Source: an uncultured Lachnospiraceae bacterium
GTDB lineage: Bacteria; Bacillota; Clostridia; Lachnospirales; Lachnospiraceae
Direction of reading: 5' to 3'
Assembly (NCBI GenBank): GCA_910587715.1
Contig: CAJUMV010000013.1
Span: 1-56,771, forward strand
DNA: 56,771 nt
Part shown: in pieces, positions 34,991 through 43,049 of the stretch
Numbering within the stretch: position 1 is the stretch's first letter
Layout of the letters: every line of letters starts with the position of its first letter
Position numbers and translations under genes: made by a program
The notes under the pieces: generated by a model
What the model was told of the DNA's origin: nothing
Seen by the model: only the letters and a program-made list of their open reading frames with translations
Databases searched by the model: none

Positions 34991-36157
34991 TTAATCATCC
35001 GTTGTGCAGACAATTTTTCCATCTTTGAGATAGACCCGCGGAATCCGCTTTCCGAAATCACAGGAAAGCTCATAGTTAAATCTGCCGGAAAGCCCCCCAA
35101 GCTCTTCCATGGTAATCTCCTCTCCGCCGTCCACACCTATGAGCGTCACCTCGTCGCCCTCCGCCGCCTCGGGAATCCCCGACACATCCACCATAAACTG
35201 GTCCATGCACACCCTGCCGACAATGTGTGCCCGTTTCCCGCGAATCAGCACAAAGCCTTTACCCGAAAGGCTTCTCGGGTACCCGTCCCCGTAGCCCACG
35301 GGCACGGTGGCTATCCGCATCCGCTCTCCCGCCACGAATGTCCCCCCGTAGCTGACAGGCGTTCCCGCCTCAATCTCCTTCACATAAACAAGATGGCTCT
35401 TTAGGGACAGCGCAGGGCGCAGGGAAAAAAGCTCCCTTGCGACCTCCTCGGAAGGCGACAGCCCATATAAAGCAATGCCCGCACGCACCAGCGAAAGATT
35501 CGCCTGTGGCAGCGTGAGAATCGCCGCGCTGTTGGAGCAGTGCTTAAACGGAATCTGTTTCCCCATCCGCCGCTCCGCTTCCCCGACAAACGCCGTAAAC
35601 TGTGCAAGCTGTGAAAATGCCGCCGTTTTGTCCGTCTCATCCGCCCTCGCAAAATGGGTAAAAATTCCTTCCACCTCGATATGGGAAAGACCGGAAAGCC
35701 ATTCCATAAAGGAAAGCCCCTCTTCGTCCGGACTGATACCGATGCGTGACATGCCCGTATCCACCTTTACATGCACAAGCGCCTTTTTCCTAAGCCTTCC
35801 GGCACAGGCATTAAGCGCTTCTACCGCGTCTTTCCTGAAAACAGCGGGACGAATTTCCTCTAAAATCAATTTCTCATAGCAGTAGGGAAAGGTGTAGCCC
35901 AATATCAGTATGGGCTTAGAAAGCCCGGCGCGCCGCAGGGCAGATGCTTCTTCCGCCGTCGCTGTCGCATAACCGGACACATAGGGCAGCTTTTCTAACT
36001 CCCTGCCAATCGGCACGGCGCCGTGACCGTAACCGTCCGCCTTGATCACGCCGAACATCCCTGTCTGCGGCGAGATCATTTCATGCATCCGCTCCATATT
36101 GTGAAGCACTGCCGAAAGGTCTACCGCCGCATACACTCTCTCGTATTTTTCTAACAT
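34991..36157 (-). CDS. alr: Alanine racemase
   Basis: PLP enzyme making D-alanine for peptidoglycan. The PLP Lys is in GVIKADGYGHGAVPIG, the VDTGMSRIG segment is present, and the C-terminal catalytic Tyr lies in VSYGGTFVAGE with VGYGDGYPRSLS. At 388 residues it is full length. The ATG follows GGGGATAGCAT. Its promoter overlaps the terminator of the upstream gene. It is followed by mazF, an old conserved Firmicute pair. Confidence 0.96.
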   Translation of the reverse strand: MLEKYERVYAAVDLSAVLHNMERMHEMISPQTGMFGVIKADGYGHGAVPIGRELEKLPYVSGYATATAEEASALRRAGLSKPILILGYTFPYCYEKLILEEIRPAVFRKDAVEALNACAGRLRKKALVHVKVDTGMSRIGISPDEEGLSFMEWLSGLSHIEVEGIFTHFARADETDKTAAFSQLAQFTAFVGEAERRMGKQIPFKHCSNSAAILTLPQANLSLVRAGIALYGLSPSEEVARELFSLRPALSLKSHLVYVKEIEAGTPVSYGGTFVAGERMRIATVPVGYGDGYPRSLSGKGFVLIRGKRAHIVGRVCMDQFMVDVSGIPEAAEGDEVTLIGVDGGEEITMEELGGLSGRFNYELSCDFGKRIPRVYLKDGKIVCTTDD

Positions 36158-36224
36158 ATGCTATCCCCTTACATTCCCAGGAAAAAATGTCTGCTTCGCA
36201 GCCGCTTATTTTTCTCCTGTGATT

Positions 36225-36253
36225 ATTATATTCACATCCGGCAAAAACGCCAA
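36225..36253 (-). promoter_or_regulatory. Promoter of alr, overlapping the upstream terminator
   Basis: Minus-strand -35 TTGGCG (36248-36253), 17-bp spacer, -10 TATAAT (36225-36230, perfect). The -35 lies in the 3' arm of the terminator hairpin of the coiled-coil gene. Confidence 0.65.
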
Positions 36254-36272
36254 AGCACGGAGACTTCGGCGT
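36243..36272 (-). terminator. Intrinsic terminator after the coiled-coil protein gene
   Basis: Minus-strand ACGCCGAAG pairs with CTTTGGCGT (one G-U) around an 8-nt loop and is followed by T's. It is 18 bp after the stop codon. Confidence 0.82.
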
Positions 36273-36289
36273 CTATGTGATATGTATTC

Positions 36290-37030
36290 CTAATTTTCCG
36301 GTTCAGCGCCATTTTCCGTCTGCGCCGCCTGCTCTGTTTTCTCCGGCTCTCCCGTCCGCTTGTCAGAGCCTTCCTGTTTTTCCGGACTTACTGCCTGAGC
36401 CACAGTTTCCTTCCTGCGGTACTTTTCCTCCGGATCATACTGCATGTCGAAAAGCTCGATCACCTCCGCGCCGAAAATATCGTGCATATATCCGTAGAGT
36501 CTGTTGATGACCGCTTCCTTTTCCTGCTTGCGCACCACCTTTTTCTTCAGCTCCCGCCTGATGCCGCTGATCCACTCCTCTATCTCCGAAAGCTCCTTTG
36601 TGTTCTGCTGGAGTTTCCGGTAACACACATCCATGGTAATCAGCATGAGCTGGTTGTTGAGCTGGTTAATCTGCCTGGGCAGCTCTACCATCTCTTCCTC
36701 ATAATCGTCCATCTTTTCATTGCACTCTTCTATGAGACGTTTATGATCCGCCATCTCCTTATCCTGCTTTTTCGTGGGATGATCCCCCATCTCGTCAGCC
36801 AAAATCACAACCTCGTCCATGAGCTTTTTTTTCAGTTTTTTCAGTTCTTTCGTCTCCGTATTCAGCTTCGCCTGACGCTTCAGCATGTCGTTTAAGTTCT
36901 TTTCCATGCCCTTTAATTCGGACGTAAACTCCGACTGCGTAAAAAGCTTGTGCCATTTATTATCCAGCGTTAAAATGGGGATTTTCTTCCCCACAAGCGC
37001 CGGCTTGAATATCTCGTCCGCTCTGGACAT
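36290..37030 (-). CDS. Coiled-coil cytoplasmic protein, unknown function
   Basis: A 246-residue soluble protein I do not recognise by name. It opens MSRADEIFKPALVGKKIPIL and has long charged heptad-like helices over residues 40-190 (LKRQAKLNTETKELKKLKKK...). The Glu/Pro/Gln-rich tail (TGEPEKTEQAAQTENGAEPE) is probably disordered. The start at 37030 is the ATG after AAAGGTGTGGTAACC; a GTG at 37039 is also in frame. It overlaps the end of rex by 71 bp in another frame, so it is probably translated with rex. No membrane segment is seen. Confidence 0.72.
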   Translation of the reverse strand: MSRADEIFKPALVGKKIPILTLDNKWHKLFTQSEFTSELKGMEKNLNDMLKRQAKLNTETKELKKLKKKLMDEVVILADEMGDHPTKKQDKEMADHKRLIEECNEKMDDYEEEMVELPRQINQLNNQLMLITMDVCYRKLQQNTKELSEIEEWISGIRRELKKKVVRKQEKEAVINRLYGYMHDIFGAEVIELFDMQYDPEEKYRRKETVAQAVSPEKQEGSDKRTGEPEKTEQAAQTENGAEPEN

Positions 37031-37670
37031 GGTTACCACACCTTTCTGAAAGATTATAAGACAGCTTCATCAGACTGTCCGACAGATGCACGTTTTCCAC
37101 CTGAATATGCCCCGGCAGCCGCAAATCCACATGCGCGAAATTCCAAATGCCCTTAATCCCACAGGCGGCAAGCTGCTCTGCCACCTCCACCGCGGAGGTT
37201 TTAGGGATGGTAAGCACCGCAATATCAATCTGATTTTCACGCACAAAATCTGCCAGTTCCTCCATCGGGCGCACCGTGATGCCGCGAATTTTCTTCCCGC
37301 AGACCTGCGGGTCATTGTCAAACAGCCCCCTAAACAGGAACCCGCGCCGCTCAAAGTTTGCATAATTAACAAGCGCTTGTCCCAAATGTCCCGCGCCCAC
37401 GATAATCAGCCGGTACTCCCTGTTTAAACCCAGTATTTTTCCAATCTCGTCATAGAGATAATCTACATTGTAGCCGTATCCCTGTTGCCCAAAGCCGCCG
37501 AAGGTATTTAAATCCTGTCTGATCTGCGAAGCCGTCACCTGCATGATATCGGAAAGATCCTGTGAGGAAACCCGCTCGATTCCCTCGTCCCGAAGTTCTC
37601 CCAGATACCGCAGATACCTTGGCAGACGTGCCACAACAGCCTGTGAAATTTCTTTTTCTTCCACAACCAT
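36960..37670 (-). CDS. rex: Redox-sensing transcriptional repressor Rex
   Basis: A 236-residue NADH/NAD+ sensor. A winged helix-turn-helix (VSSQDLSDIMQVTASQIRQD, then LNTFGGFGQQGYGY) is followed by a Rossmann domain, YRLIIVGAGHLGQALVNYAN, with LFDNDPQVCGKKIRG. Rex represses fermentation and redox genes until NADH rises. The tail beyond residue 205 (NLSERCGNHVQSGRDIQAGA...) is longer than usual and overlaps the next gene. An ATG is at 37670 but GGAGG sits only 2 nt before it; the in-frame GTG at 37664 has better spacing. A possible Rex site overlaps its promoter. Confidence 0.94.
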   Translation of the reverse strand: MVVEEKEISQAVVARLPRYLRYLGELRDEGIERVSSQDLSDIMQVTASQIRQDLNTFGGFGQQGYGYNVDYLYDEIGKILGLNREYRLIIVGAGHLGQALVNYANFERRGFLFRGLFDNDPQVCGKKIRGITVRPMEELADFVRENQIDIAVLTIPKTSAVEVAEQLAACGIKGIWNFAHVDLRLPGHIQVENVHLSDSLMKLSYNLSERCGNHVQSGRDIQAGACGEENPHFNAG

Positions 37671-37750
37671 ATCCTCCGCCGTTCATGCTGACTTTTCAGA
37701 CTTACCAGCTAAAGTTTCACAGCCGCTCATCTCTTCTTTGCAATGATTAT

Positions 37751-37779
37751 ATGATACCCCTCTGTTAAAATCTTGTCAA
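37751..37779 (-). promoter_or_regulatory. Promoter of rex with candidate Rex operator
   Basis: Minus-strand -35 TTGACA (37774-37779), 17-bp spacer, -10 TATCAT (37751-37756). The plus-strand word CTGTTAAAATCTTGTCAA (37762-37779) resembles the Rex consensus TTGTTAANNNNTTAACAA, matching 6/7 in one half and 5/7 in the other, and overlaps the -35. Autoregulation is therefore possible, but the match is imperfect. Confidence 0.6.
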
Positions 37780-37798
37780 TTAATTGGAGCAGATTGGA

Positions 37799-37827
37799 TT
37801 GACACAAATGTCCCCTGTCTGTAAACT
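37799..37827 (+). promoter_or_regulatory. Promoter of the ABC-F gene, divergent from rex
   Basis: Plus-strand -35 TTGACA (37799-37804), exact 17-bp spacer, -10 TAAACT (37822-37827). It lies 62 bp upstream of the preferred ATG at 37890. The GTG at 37842 would leave almost no leader. Confidence 0.75.
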
Positions 37828-37889
37828 AAACATGTTATAGAGTGAAAAGAATAATATATTCATATGAAGAAAGGCACGGTAGCGCAAAG

Positions 37890-39863
37890 ATGATTTTATC
37901 TGTCAGCAATATAAGTAAATCCTTTAACGAGGTTCCTGTCCTAAAAAATGTATCGTTTCATATAGAAGACAATGAAAAGGCAGCCATCGTCGGCATAAAC
38001 GGCGCGGGAAAGACCACGCTGCTGCGCATCATTATGGGGGAACTTTCTGCGGATGAGGGGCTTGTGACCTTCGCGAAGGACAAAACCGTCGGCTACCTCT
38101 CCCAGTATGAAGCCGTGTCCGGGGAAAACACCATCTATCAGGAGCTCCTTTCCGTCAAACAGGATATCCTCGATATGGAGCAGCAGATGCACACGATAGA
38201 GTTACAGATGAAAACTGCCTCGGGTGAGCTTTTAGAAAAACTGATGAACAACTATGCCACGCTGACCCACGCTTATGAAACCGCCAACGGTTACGCTTAC
38301 AAGAGTGAGCTGACAGGCGTTTTAAAGGGGCTTGGCTTTGCGGAGGACGAATTTAATAAATCGGTTTCCACCCTGTCCGGCGGGCAAAAAACTCGGGTTG
38401 CGCTCGGAAAGCTCCTGCTCTTAAAGCCGAATCTGATCATTCTGGACGAGCCGACAAACCACTTGGACCTGCAGTCGATCGCATGGCTGGAAACCTATCT
38501 GCTGAACTATAAGGGCGCGGTGATCATCGTCTCCCACGACCGCTATTTTCTTGACAAGATTGCCGGAAAGGTGATAGAGCTGGACAATACGAACGCCACC
38601 GTTTTTATGGGCAATTACTCCGCCTACGCCGCCGGAAAGGAAATGCTGCGCGCCGCTGCCTACCATGCCTACCTGAAACAGCAGCAGGAAATCAAGCATC
38701 AGGAGGCGGTAATTGAAAAGCTGAAATCCTTTAATCGGGAAAAATCCATCAAACGCGCAGAGAGCCGTGAAAAGATGCTGCAAAAGATAGAGGTTTTGGA
38801 AAAGCCGACAGAGGTGCGGGCGGATATGCATTTGACGCTGGAGCCGAAATTCCAGAGCGGCAATGATGTGCTGCAGGTAGAAGGGCTTGCCAAGGCTTTC
38901 GGTCCGCTCTCCCTCTTTGCCGATTTGTCCTTCGAGCTGAAAAAGGGCGAGCATGTGGCGATCATCGGCGACAACGGCACGGGAAAGACGACCATCCTCA
39001 AAATCATCAATGAGCTCCTGCCGCCGGACCGTGGAACCATCCGGCTGGGCACAAACGTGGCAATCGGCTACTACGATCAGGAGCATCATGTGCTCCACCC
39101 GGAAAAGACGTTGTTTCAGGAAATTTCCGACGACTACCCGACATTAAACAACACGGAAATCCGAAACACGCTCGCCGCCTTCCTCTTTACCGGAGAGGAT
39201 GTCTTTAAGACCATAAAAACGTTAAGCGGCGGGGAGCGAGGCAGACTTTCCCTGGCAAAGCTGATGCTTTCCGAGGCAAACTTCCTGATACTGGACGAGC
39301 CGACAAACCATCTGGATATTATGTCGAAGGAAATTTTGGAGGACGCCCTCTGTGCCTACACGGGAACCGTGCTCTATGTCTCCCACGACCGCTATTTCAT
39401 CAACAGAACCGCCCATCGGATTCTCGACCTGAACCGCCGGACGCTGATAAACTATCTGGGGAATTACGATTATTATTTAGAGAAAAAGGAGGAGCAGCTT
39501 GCGAAAATCGATAGCGCCCAGTCCCCCTCCCACACGCCCGCTTCCGGCATATCTCCGGTCTCCACGAGCAGCGCAGGGCAGGCGGATTCCACCGCCAAGC
39601 AGGACTGGAAAGCGAAAAAAGAACAGCAGGCGGCGCAGCGCAAGCGGGAAAATGAGCTGAAAAAATGCGAGGAGCGGATTGAAGCGTTGGAAACGCGCAA
39701 GGAAGAGATTGATGCGCTGATGGTATCGCCGGAGGTATGCACGGATGTAGCGAGACTGCAGGAGCTGAATCACGAGAAGGAAGGGAATGAAAGCGAGCTT
39801 GAAACATTGTATGAGAGGTGGGAAGAGTTATCACTGGAAGAACAAGAAAATATTGATATTTAG
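37890..39863 (+). CDS. ABC-F family ATPase (Uup/YdiF-like)
   Basis: The only confident plus-strand gene, about 657 residues with two ABC ATPase domains and no membrane segment. Domain 1 has Walker A GINGAGKTT, signature LSGGQKTRVAL and Walker B LIILDEPTNHLD. Domain 2 has GDNGTGKTT, LSGGERGRLSL and FLILDEPTNHLD. A P-site linker between them (LKSFNREKSIKRAESREKML) and a C-terminal coiled coil after about residue 585 are typical. ABC-F proteins act on the ribosome; the linker does not let me assign a resistance class. The ATG at 37890 begins MILSVSNISKSF as in relatives. Confidence 0.93.
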   Translation: MILSVSNISKSFNEVPVLKNVSFHIEDNEKAAIVGINGAGKTTLLRIIMGELSADEGLVTFAKDKTVGYLSQYEAVSGENTIYQELLSVKQDILDMEQQMHTIELQMKTASGELLEKLMNNYATLTHAYETANGYAYKSELTGVLKGLGFAEDEFNKSVSTLSGGQKTRVALGKLLLLKPNLIILDEPTNHLDLQSIAWLETYLLNYKGAVIIVSHDRYFLDKIAGKVIELDNTNATVFMGNYSAYAAGKEMLRAAAYHAYLKQQQEIKHQEAVIEKLKSFNREKSIKRAESREKMLQKIEVLEKPTEVRADMHLTLEPKFQSGNDVLQVEGLAKAFGPLSLFADLSFELKKGEHVAIIGDNGTGKTTILKIINELLPPDRGTIRLGTNVAIGYYDQEHHVLHPEKTLFQEISDDYPTLNNTEIRNTLAAFLFTGEDVFKTIKTLSGGERGRLSLAKLMLSEANFLILDEPTNHLDIMSKEILEDALCAYTGTVLYVSHDRYFINRTAHRILDLNRRTLINYLGNYDYYLEKKEEQLAKIDSAQSPSHTPASGISPVSTSSAGQADSTAKQDWKAKKEQQAAQRKRENELKKCEERIEALETRKEEIDALMVSPEVCTDVARLQELNHEKEGNESELETLYERWEELSLEEQENIDI

Positions 39864-39892
39864 TATATTGGGAATATAAAATAAAAGTATTG

Positions 39893-39934
39893 GAAAGACG
39901 GGGCGACGGGCAGATTCATTCGTGCCCCGCTTTC
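39893..39934. terminator. Hairpin between convergent ABC-F and icd genes
   Basis: CGGGGC (39899-39904) pairs with GCCCCG (39924-39929), extended by GAAAG/CTTTC with one bulge. It sits between two genes that converge and could stop both, though the T-tracts are short (TCTTTCC on the minus strand, CTTTCG on the plus). Confidence 0.6.
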
Positions 39935-39948
39935 GCTTCACAAAAATC

Positions 39949-41154
39949 CTATATTGTATCAAAAGTCTTTCTGATCTCTTTGATAAAGTTCTCGCTGTTT
40001 AATACGGTCACATCCTTCATGGATGTGATCAGCGCGAGGTCTTTGGTCATCTTGCCGCTTTCTATGGTAGTAAGAGTCGCTTTTTCCAGTTTATCCGCGA
40101 AAGCAGCCAGCTCTGCAATTCCGTCCAGCTCGCCGCGTTTTCTGAGCGCGCCGGTCCATGCGAAGATGGTGGCAACGGAGTTTGTGGAAGTCTCCTCTCC
40201 CGCCAGATGCTTATAATAATGTCTCTGCACCGTACCGTGTGCCGCTTCGTACTCATAAACGCCGTCGGGGGATACGAGGACGGAGGTCATCATGGCGAGA
40301 GAACCAAAAGCGGAGGATACCATATCGCTCATCACATCGCCGTCATAGTTCTTACAAGCCCAGATAAAGCCGCCTTTTGCCTTCATCACGCGAGCCACCG
40401 CATCATCAATCAGGGTATAGAAATATTCGATGCCAGCCGCGTCAAATTTCTCCTTATACTCTGCGTCGTAAATCTCCTGAAAAATATCCTTAAAGTTGTG
40501 GTCATACTTTTTAGAAATCGTGTCTTTCGTGGCAAACCAGAGGTCCTGCTTCGTGTCAAGCGCATAGTTAAAACATGCCTTTGCGAAGCTGGCGATGGAC
40601 TTGTCCGTGTTGTGAATACCCTGAAGAATGCCGGGACCGTCAAATTCATGGAGCGTCTCCCGAATCTCGCTCCCGTCCGCGGCGGTAAACACCAGCTCCG
40701 CCTTGCCCGCGCCGGGTACTTTAATTTCCGTGTTTTTATAAACATCCCCGTAAGCATGTCTTGCCAGAGTAATCGGTTTTTCCCAGTTCTTCACGCAGGG
40801 CTCGATACCCTTCACGATAATCGGCGCACGGAATACCGTACCGTCGAGTGCGGCGCGAATCGTGCCGTTGGGGCTCTTCCACATTTCTTTCAGGTTGTAC
40901 TCCGTCATCCTTGCCGCGTTCGGCGTAATGGTAGCGCATTTTACAGCCACGCCGTATTTTTTCGTCGCTTCCGCAGAATCAATCGTCACCTGATCATCCG
41001 TCTCGTTGCGGCAGGCAAGTCCCAAATCATAGTATTCTGTCTTTAAGTCGATATAGGGAAGCAGCAGCTCCTCCTTAATCATTTTCCAGAGGATTCTTGT
41101 CATTTCATCCCCGTCCATCTCTACCAGAGGAGTTGTCATTTTAATTTTTTCCAT
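39949..41154 (-). CDS. icd: NADP-dependent isocitrate dehydrogenase
   Basis: A 401-residue homodimeric-type isocitrate dehydrogenase that makes 2-oxoglutarate and NADPH. Motifs include VEMDGDEMTRILWKMIKEEL, the substrate site KSPNGTIRAALDGTVFRAPI, and YEYEAAHGTVQRHYYKHLAG with TNSVATIFAWTGALRKR. It has a good ribosome site, GGAAAGGTGACAAAAGTTT. It lies 41 bp downstream of the GntR gene and probably shares its transcript. No citrate synthase or aconitase is nearby. It likely supplies 2-oxoglutarate for glutamate synthesis. Confidence 0.96.
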   Translation of the reverse strand: MEKIKMTTPLVEMDGDEMTRILWKMIKEELLLPYIDLKTEYYDLGLACRNETDDQVTIDSAEATKKYGVAVKCATITPNAARMTEYNLKEMWKSPNGTIRAALDGTVFRAPIIVKGIEPCVKNWEKPITLARHAYGDVYKNTEIKVPGAGKAELVFTAADGSEIRETLHEFDGPGILQGIHNTDKSIASFAKACFNYALDTKQDLWFATKDTISKKYDHNFKDIFQEIYDAEYKEKFDAAGIEYFYTLIDDAVARVMKAKGGFIWACKNYDGDVMSDMVSSAFGSLAMMTSVLVSPDGVYEYEAAHGTVQRHYYKHLAGEETSTNSVATIFAWTGALRKRGELDGIAELAAFADKLEKATLTTIESGKMTKDLALITSMKDVTVLNSENFIKEIRKTFDTI

Positions 41155-41195
41155 AAACTTTTGTCACCTTTCCCGCCGCTGTTTCGCGCCGTCTC

Positions 41196-41909
41196 TTATT
41201 CTGGCTTTACGGTCTCATCCGCATTTTCCCCGTAGATTTCCTTCAAACCATTTTTCACCATATTGTCGTAGGCGTTGATCATATGCTGGTTCGCCAGCTT
41301 CTCCGCCAGCTGTGCGTCTCCCGCCTTGATGGCTTCCATAATCTGCCTGTGCTCGTCGTTGGAAGCTCGTCCCCTTGTATTGGTAGCAAGCGTTTTCTGT
41401 CTGACGCGAAGCACATAACGGTGGAAGTCTCTCAGGGTATGTTCCAAAAGCTTGGAATCACATGCCTCATAGAGAATATCGTGAAAACGGTTGTCCAGCT
41501 CCGCAATCTGATCCAGATGCCCCTTTTCCTCGTGGAAATCCGCCAGATAGATGTTTTCCTCCATCTCTTCCATCTGTTCCTTCGATATTTTCTCCGTTGC
41601 CAAACGGGCGCACAGTCCTTCCAGCAGGGAACGTATCATATAAATATCCTTCACGTCCTTTGCCGTGATTCCCGTCACATAAGCGCCCTTATTAGGGACA
41701 ATCCGAATCAGCCCTTCCAGCTCGAGCTGCCGGAACGCCTCCCTGACCGGGGTACGGCTCACGCCAAGCTCTTCGCCGATCGCCACTTCCTTCAGTTCCT
41801 CGTGCTCCTTGTACTTGCCGCTTAAGATATCCTCCCGCAATTTTTGGAACACACGTCCCCGCAGGGAATACTTATCGTTCGCATCATACTTCTTATCATA
41901 GTTCGTCAT
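41196..41909 (-). CDS. GntR-family regulator, FCD subfamily
   Basis: A 237-residue regulator. The N-terminal winged helix-turn-helix is YSLRGRVFQKLREDILSGKY and EELGVSRTPVREAFRQLELE. The C-terminal FCD ligand domain spans about 95-225 and keeps metal-binding-type His/Asp residues (ELDNRFHDILYEAC, SNDEHRQIMEAIKAGD). FCD regulators usually sense organic acids, so a citrate- or 2-oxoglutarate-like ligand is possible. The ATG at 41909 has GGAGG five bases upstream. Its transcript probably continues into icd, and a palindrome overlaps its promoter. Confidence 0.92.
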   Translation of the reverse strand: MTNYDKKYDANDKYSLRGRVFQKLREDILSGKYKEHEELKEVAIGEELGVSRTPVREAFRQLELEGLIRIVPNKGAYVTGITAKDVKDIYMIRSLLEGLCARLATEKISKEQMEEMEENIYLADFHEEKGHLDQIAELDNRFHDILYEACDSKLLEHTLRDFHRYVLRVRQKTLATNTRGRASNDEHRQIMEAIKAGDAQLAEKLANQHMINAYDNMVKNGLKEIYGENADETVKPE

Positions 41910-41921
41910 TTCTGCCTCCAT

Positions 41922-42024
41922 GGGTCGAGCAAACCTACTTACCTATTTGTTCGACCCTCTACCCAATGTGAAGCATGAAAACACTTAACGAGGGTTTTTC
42001 GAGCTTAGCGTTCTCCTTCACATT
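41922..42024 (-). promoter_or_regulatory. Structured leader of the GntR-icd transcript
   Basis: Two inverted repeats. GGGTCGAGCAAA (41922-41933) pairs with TTTGTTCGACCC (41946-41957, one G-U), directly before the start. AATGTGAAG (41965-41973) pairs with CTTCACATT (42016-42024). The first hairpin ends next to the ribosome site. No known riboswitch class was recognised. Confidence 0.55.
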
Positions 42025-42038
42025 TTTCATCTCGTATA

Positions 42039-42067
42039 ATTGTATACAATATACCCGCCCCTGTCAA
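42039..42067 (-). promoter_or_regulatory. GntR promoter with palindromic operator over the -10
   Basis: Minus-strand -35 TTGACA (42062-42067, overlapping the S8 stop), exact 17-bp spacer, -10 TACAAT (42039-42044). The -10 is one half of the perfect 12-bp palindrome ATTGTATACAAT (42039-42050), which fits the TNGTNNNACNA-type half-sites of FCD regulators. Autorepression by GntR is a natural reading. Confidence 0.75.
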
Positions 42068-42984
42068 TAATATCTGCATAAATTTTCTATATCCAGCATC
42101 CCCCAGCCCTGTCTGCTCCACTCGACCCCTAAATCTCTTGCCGAATAAATCATCTGCCGCTTTACCTGACTGCTGTTGCTGAACGGATACTTTTGCAGAT
42201 AGAGCGCCGCCGCGCCGGAAACAATGGGTGTCGCCATAGAGGTTCCGCTTTTCTTTGTGTAAGCGTCACGATAGATGCCCCTTCTGTCCCGACGCCAGTT
42301 TAAGTTGCAGGAAACCACATCCGTGCCCGGCGCCACTAAATCCGGTTTCCTGTAGGGCAGATTCTCACGCCCCATGCCGGAATAATTCTCGCACAAATCC
42401 CTCCTCGCGCCGAAATACCCGCCCTCATGACAGCCCACGGTAATGACCCTTCGGCTTTCCCCCAGCGGTGAAAGGGTGCCCTCTCCCGGTCCCTTGTTCC
42501 CGGCAGCGCAGACCACCACGACGCCCTGTTCGCTGACTGTTTCCAAAAGTCCCACCAGCTCCTCCATGCGCTCCCTGCTCCCATCCTCACCGATGCCCAC
42601 GGAAATATTCAGCACGCGGATATGATAGCGCAGACGGTTCTCCAGAACCCAGAGCAGCCCATGGTACATGCCTTCTATACTGCCCTCCCCTTTCTCGTCC
42701 AGAACCTTACCCACACAAAGCCTGCATGTAGGCGCGATGCCGCTGAAACGTCCGTTTGAGAGGCGGCCGCTCCCGCCGATACAGCCTGCCACATGGGTAC
42801 CGTGCCCGCTGTCATCATAGGAATCCTGTCTGCCGTTCACAAAATCGTGAAAGGCAACCACCCGGTCTTCAAAATCCGGATGATTGCCAATCCCCGTATC
42901 TAAAACCGCCACGCAGATTTCCTCCGTGGCAATGCTGTACTGTATCTTCTCGCTGCATCCAAGCTGTCTCTTTACCCTGTCCAT
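42064..42984 (-). CDS. Subtilisin-like (S8) serine protease, no signal peptide
   Basis: A 306-residue subtilase with a complete triad: Asp in CVAVLDTGIGNHPDF, His in DDSGHGTHVAGCIGG and Ser in KSGTSMATPIVSGAAAL. The oxyanion Asn is in CAAGNKGPGEG. There is no signal peptide or pro-domain, so it is likely cytoplasmic, like intracellular subtilisins. Substrate unknown. Its GGGAG ribosome site lies within the 3' arm of the preceding terminator and is 12 nt from the ATG, which is unusual. No convincing promoter of its own was seen. Confidence 0.88.
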   Translation of the reverse strand: MDRVKRQLGCSEKIQYSIATEEICVAVLDTGIGNHPDFEDRVVAFHDFVNGRQDSYDDSGHGTHVAGCIGGSGRLSNGRFSGIAPTCRLCVGKVLDEKGEGSIEGMYHGLLWVLENRLRYHIRVLNISVGIGEDGSRERMEELVGLLETVSEQGVVVVCAAGNKGPGEGTLSPLGESRRVITVGCHEGGYFGARRDLCENYSGMGRENLPYRKPDLVAPGTDVVSCNLNWRRDRRGIYRDAYTKKSGTSMATPIVSGAAALYLQKYPFSNSSQVKRQMIYSARDLGVEWSRQGWGMLDIENLCRYY

Positions 42985-42989
42985 CGTAC

Positions 42990-43029
42990 AAAAAAACTCC
43001 CGGCTTTACATATATAGTATGCCGGGAGT
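42990..43029 (-). terminator. Terminator between the DUF4143 ATPase and the S8 protease genes
   Basis: Minus-strand ACTCCCGGC pairs with GCCGGGAGT, a 9-bp perfect stem, followed by TTTTTTTG. It ends the DUF4143 gene transcript 20 bp past its stop and lies directly upstream of the protease ATG. Confidence 0.88.
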
Positions 43030-43049
43030 CATTTTATGCGCTATTTTTG

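Noticed and set aside
34933..35136. Possible antitoxin ORF between alr and mazF
   Set aside because: The ORF is mostly an alternative frame of alr. The part beyond alr is under 30 residues and lacks a ribbon-helix-helix pattern.
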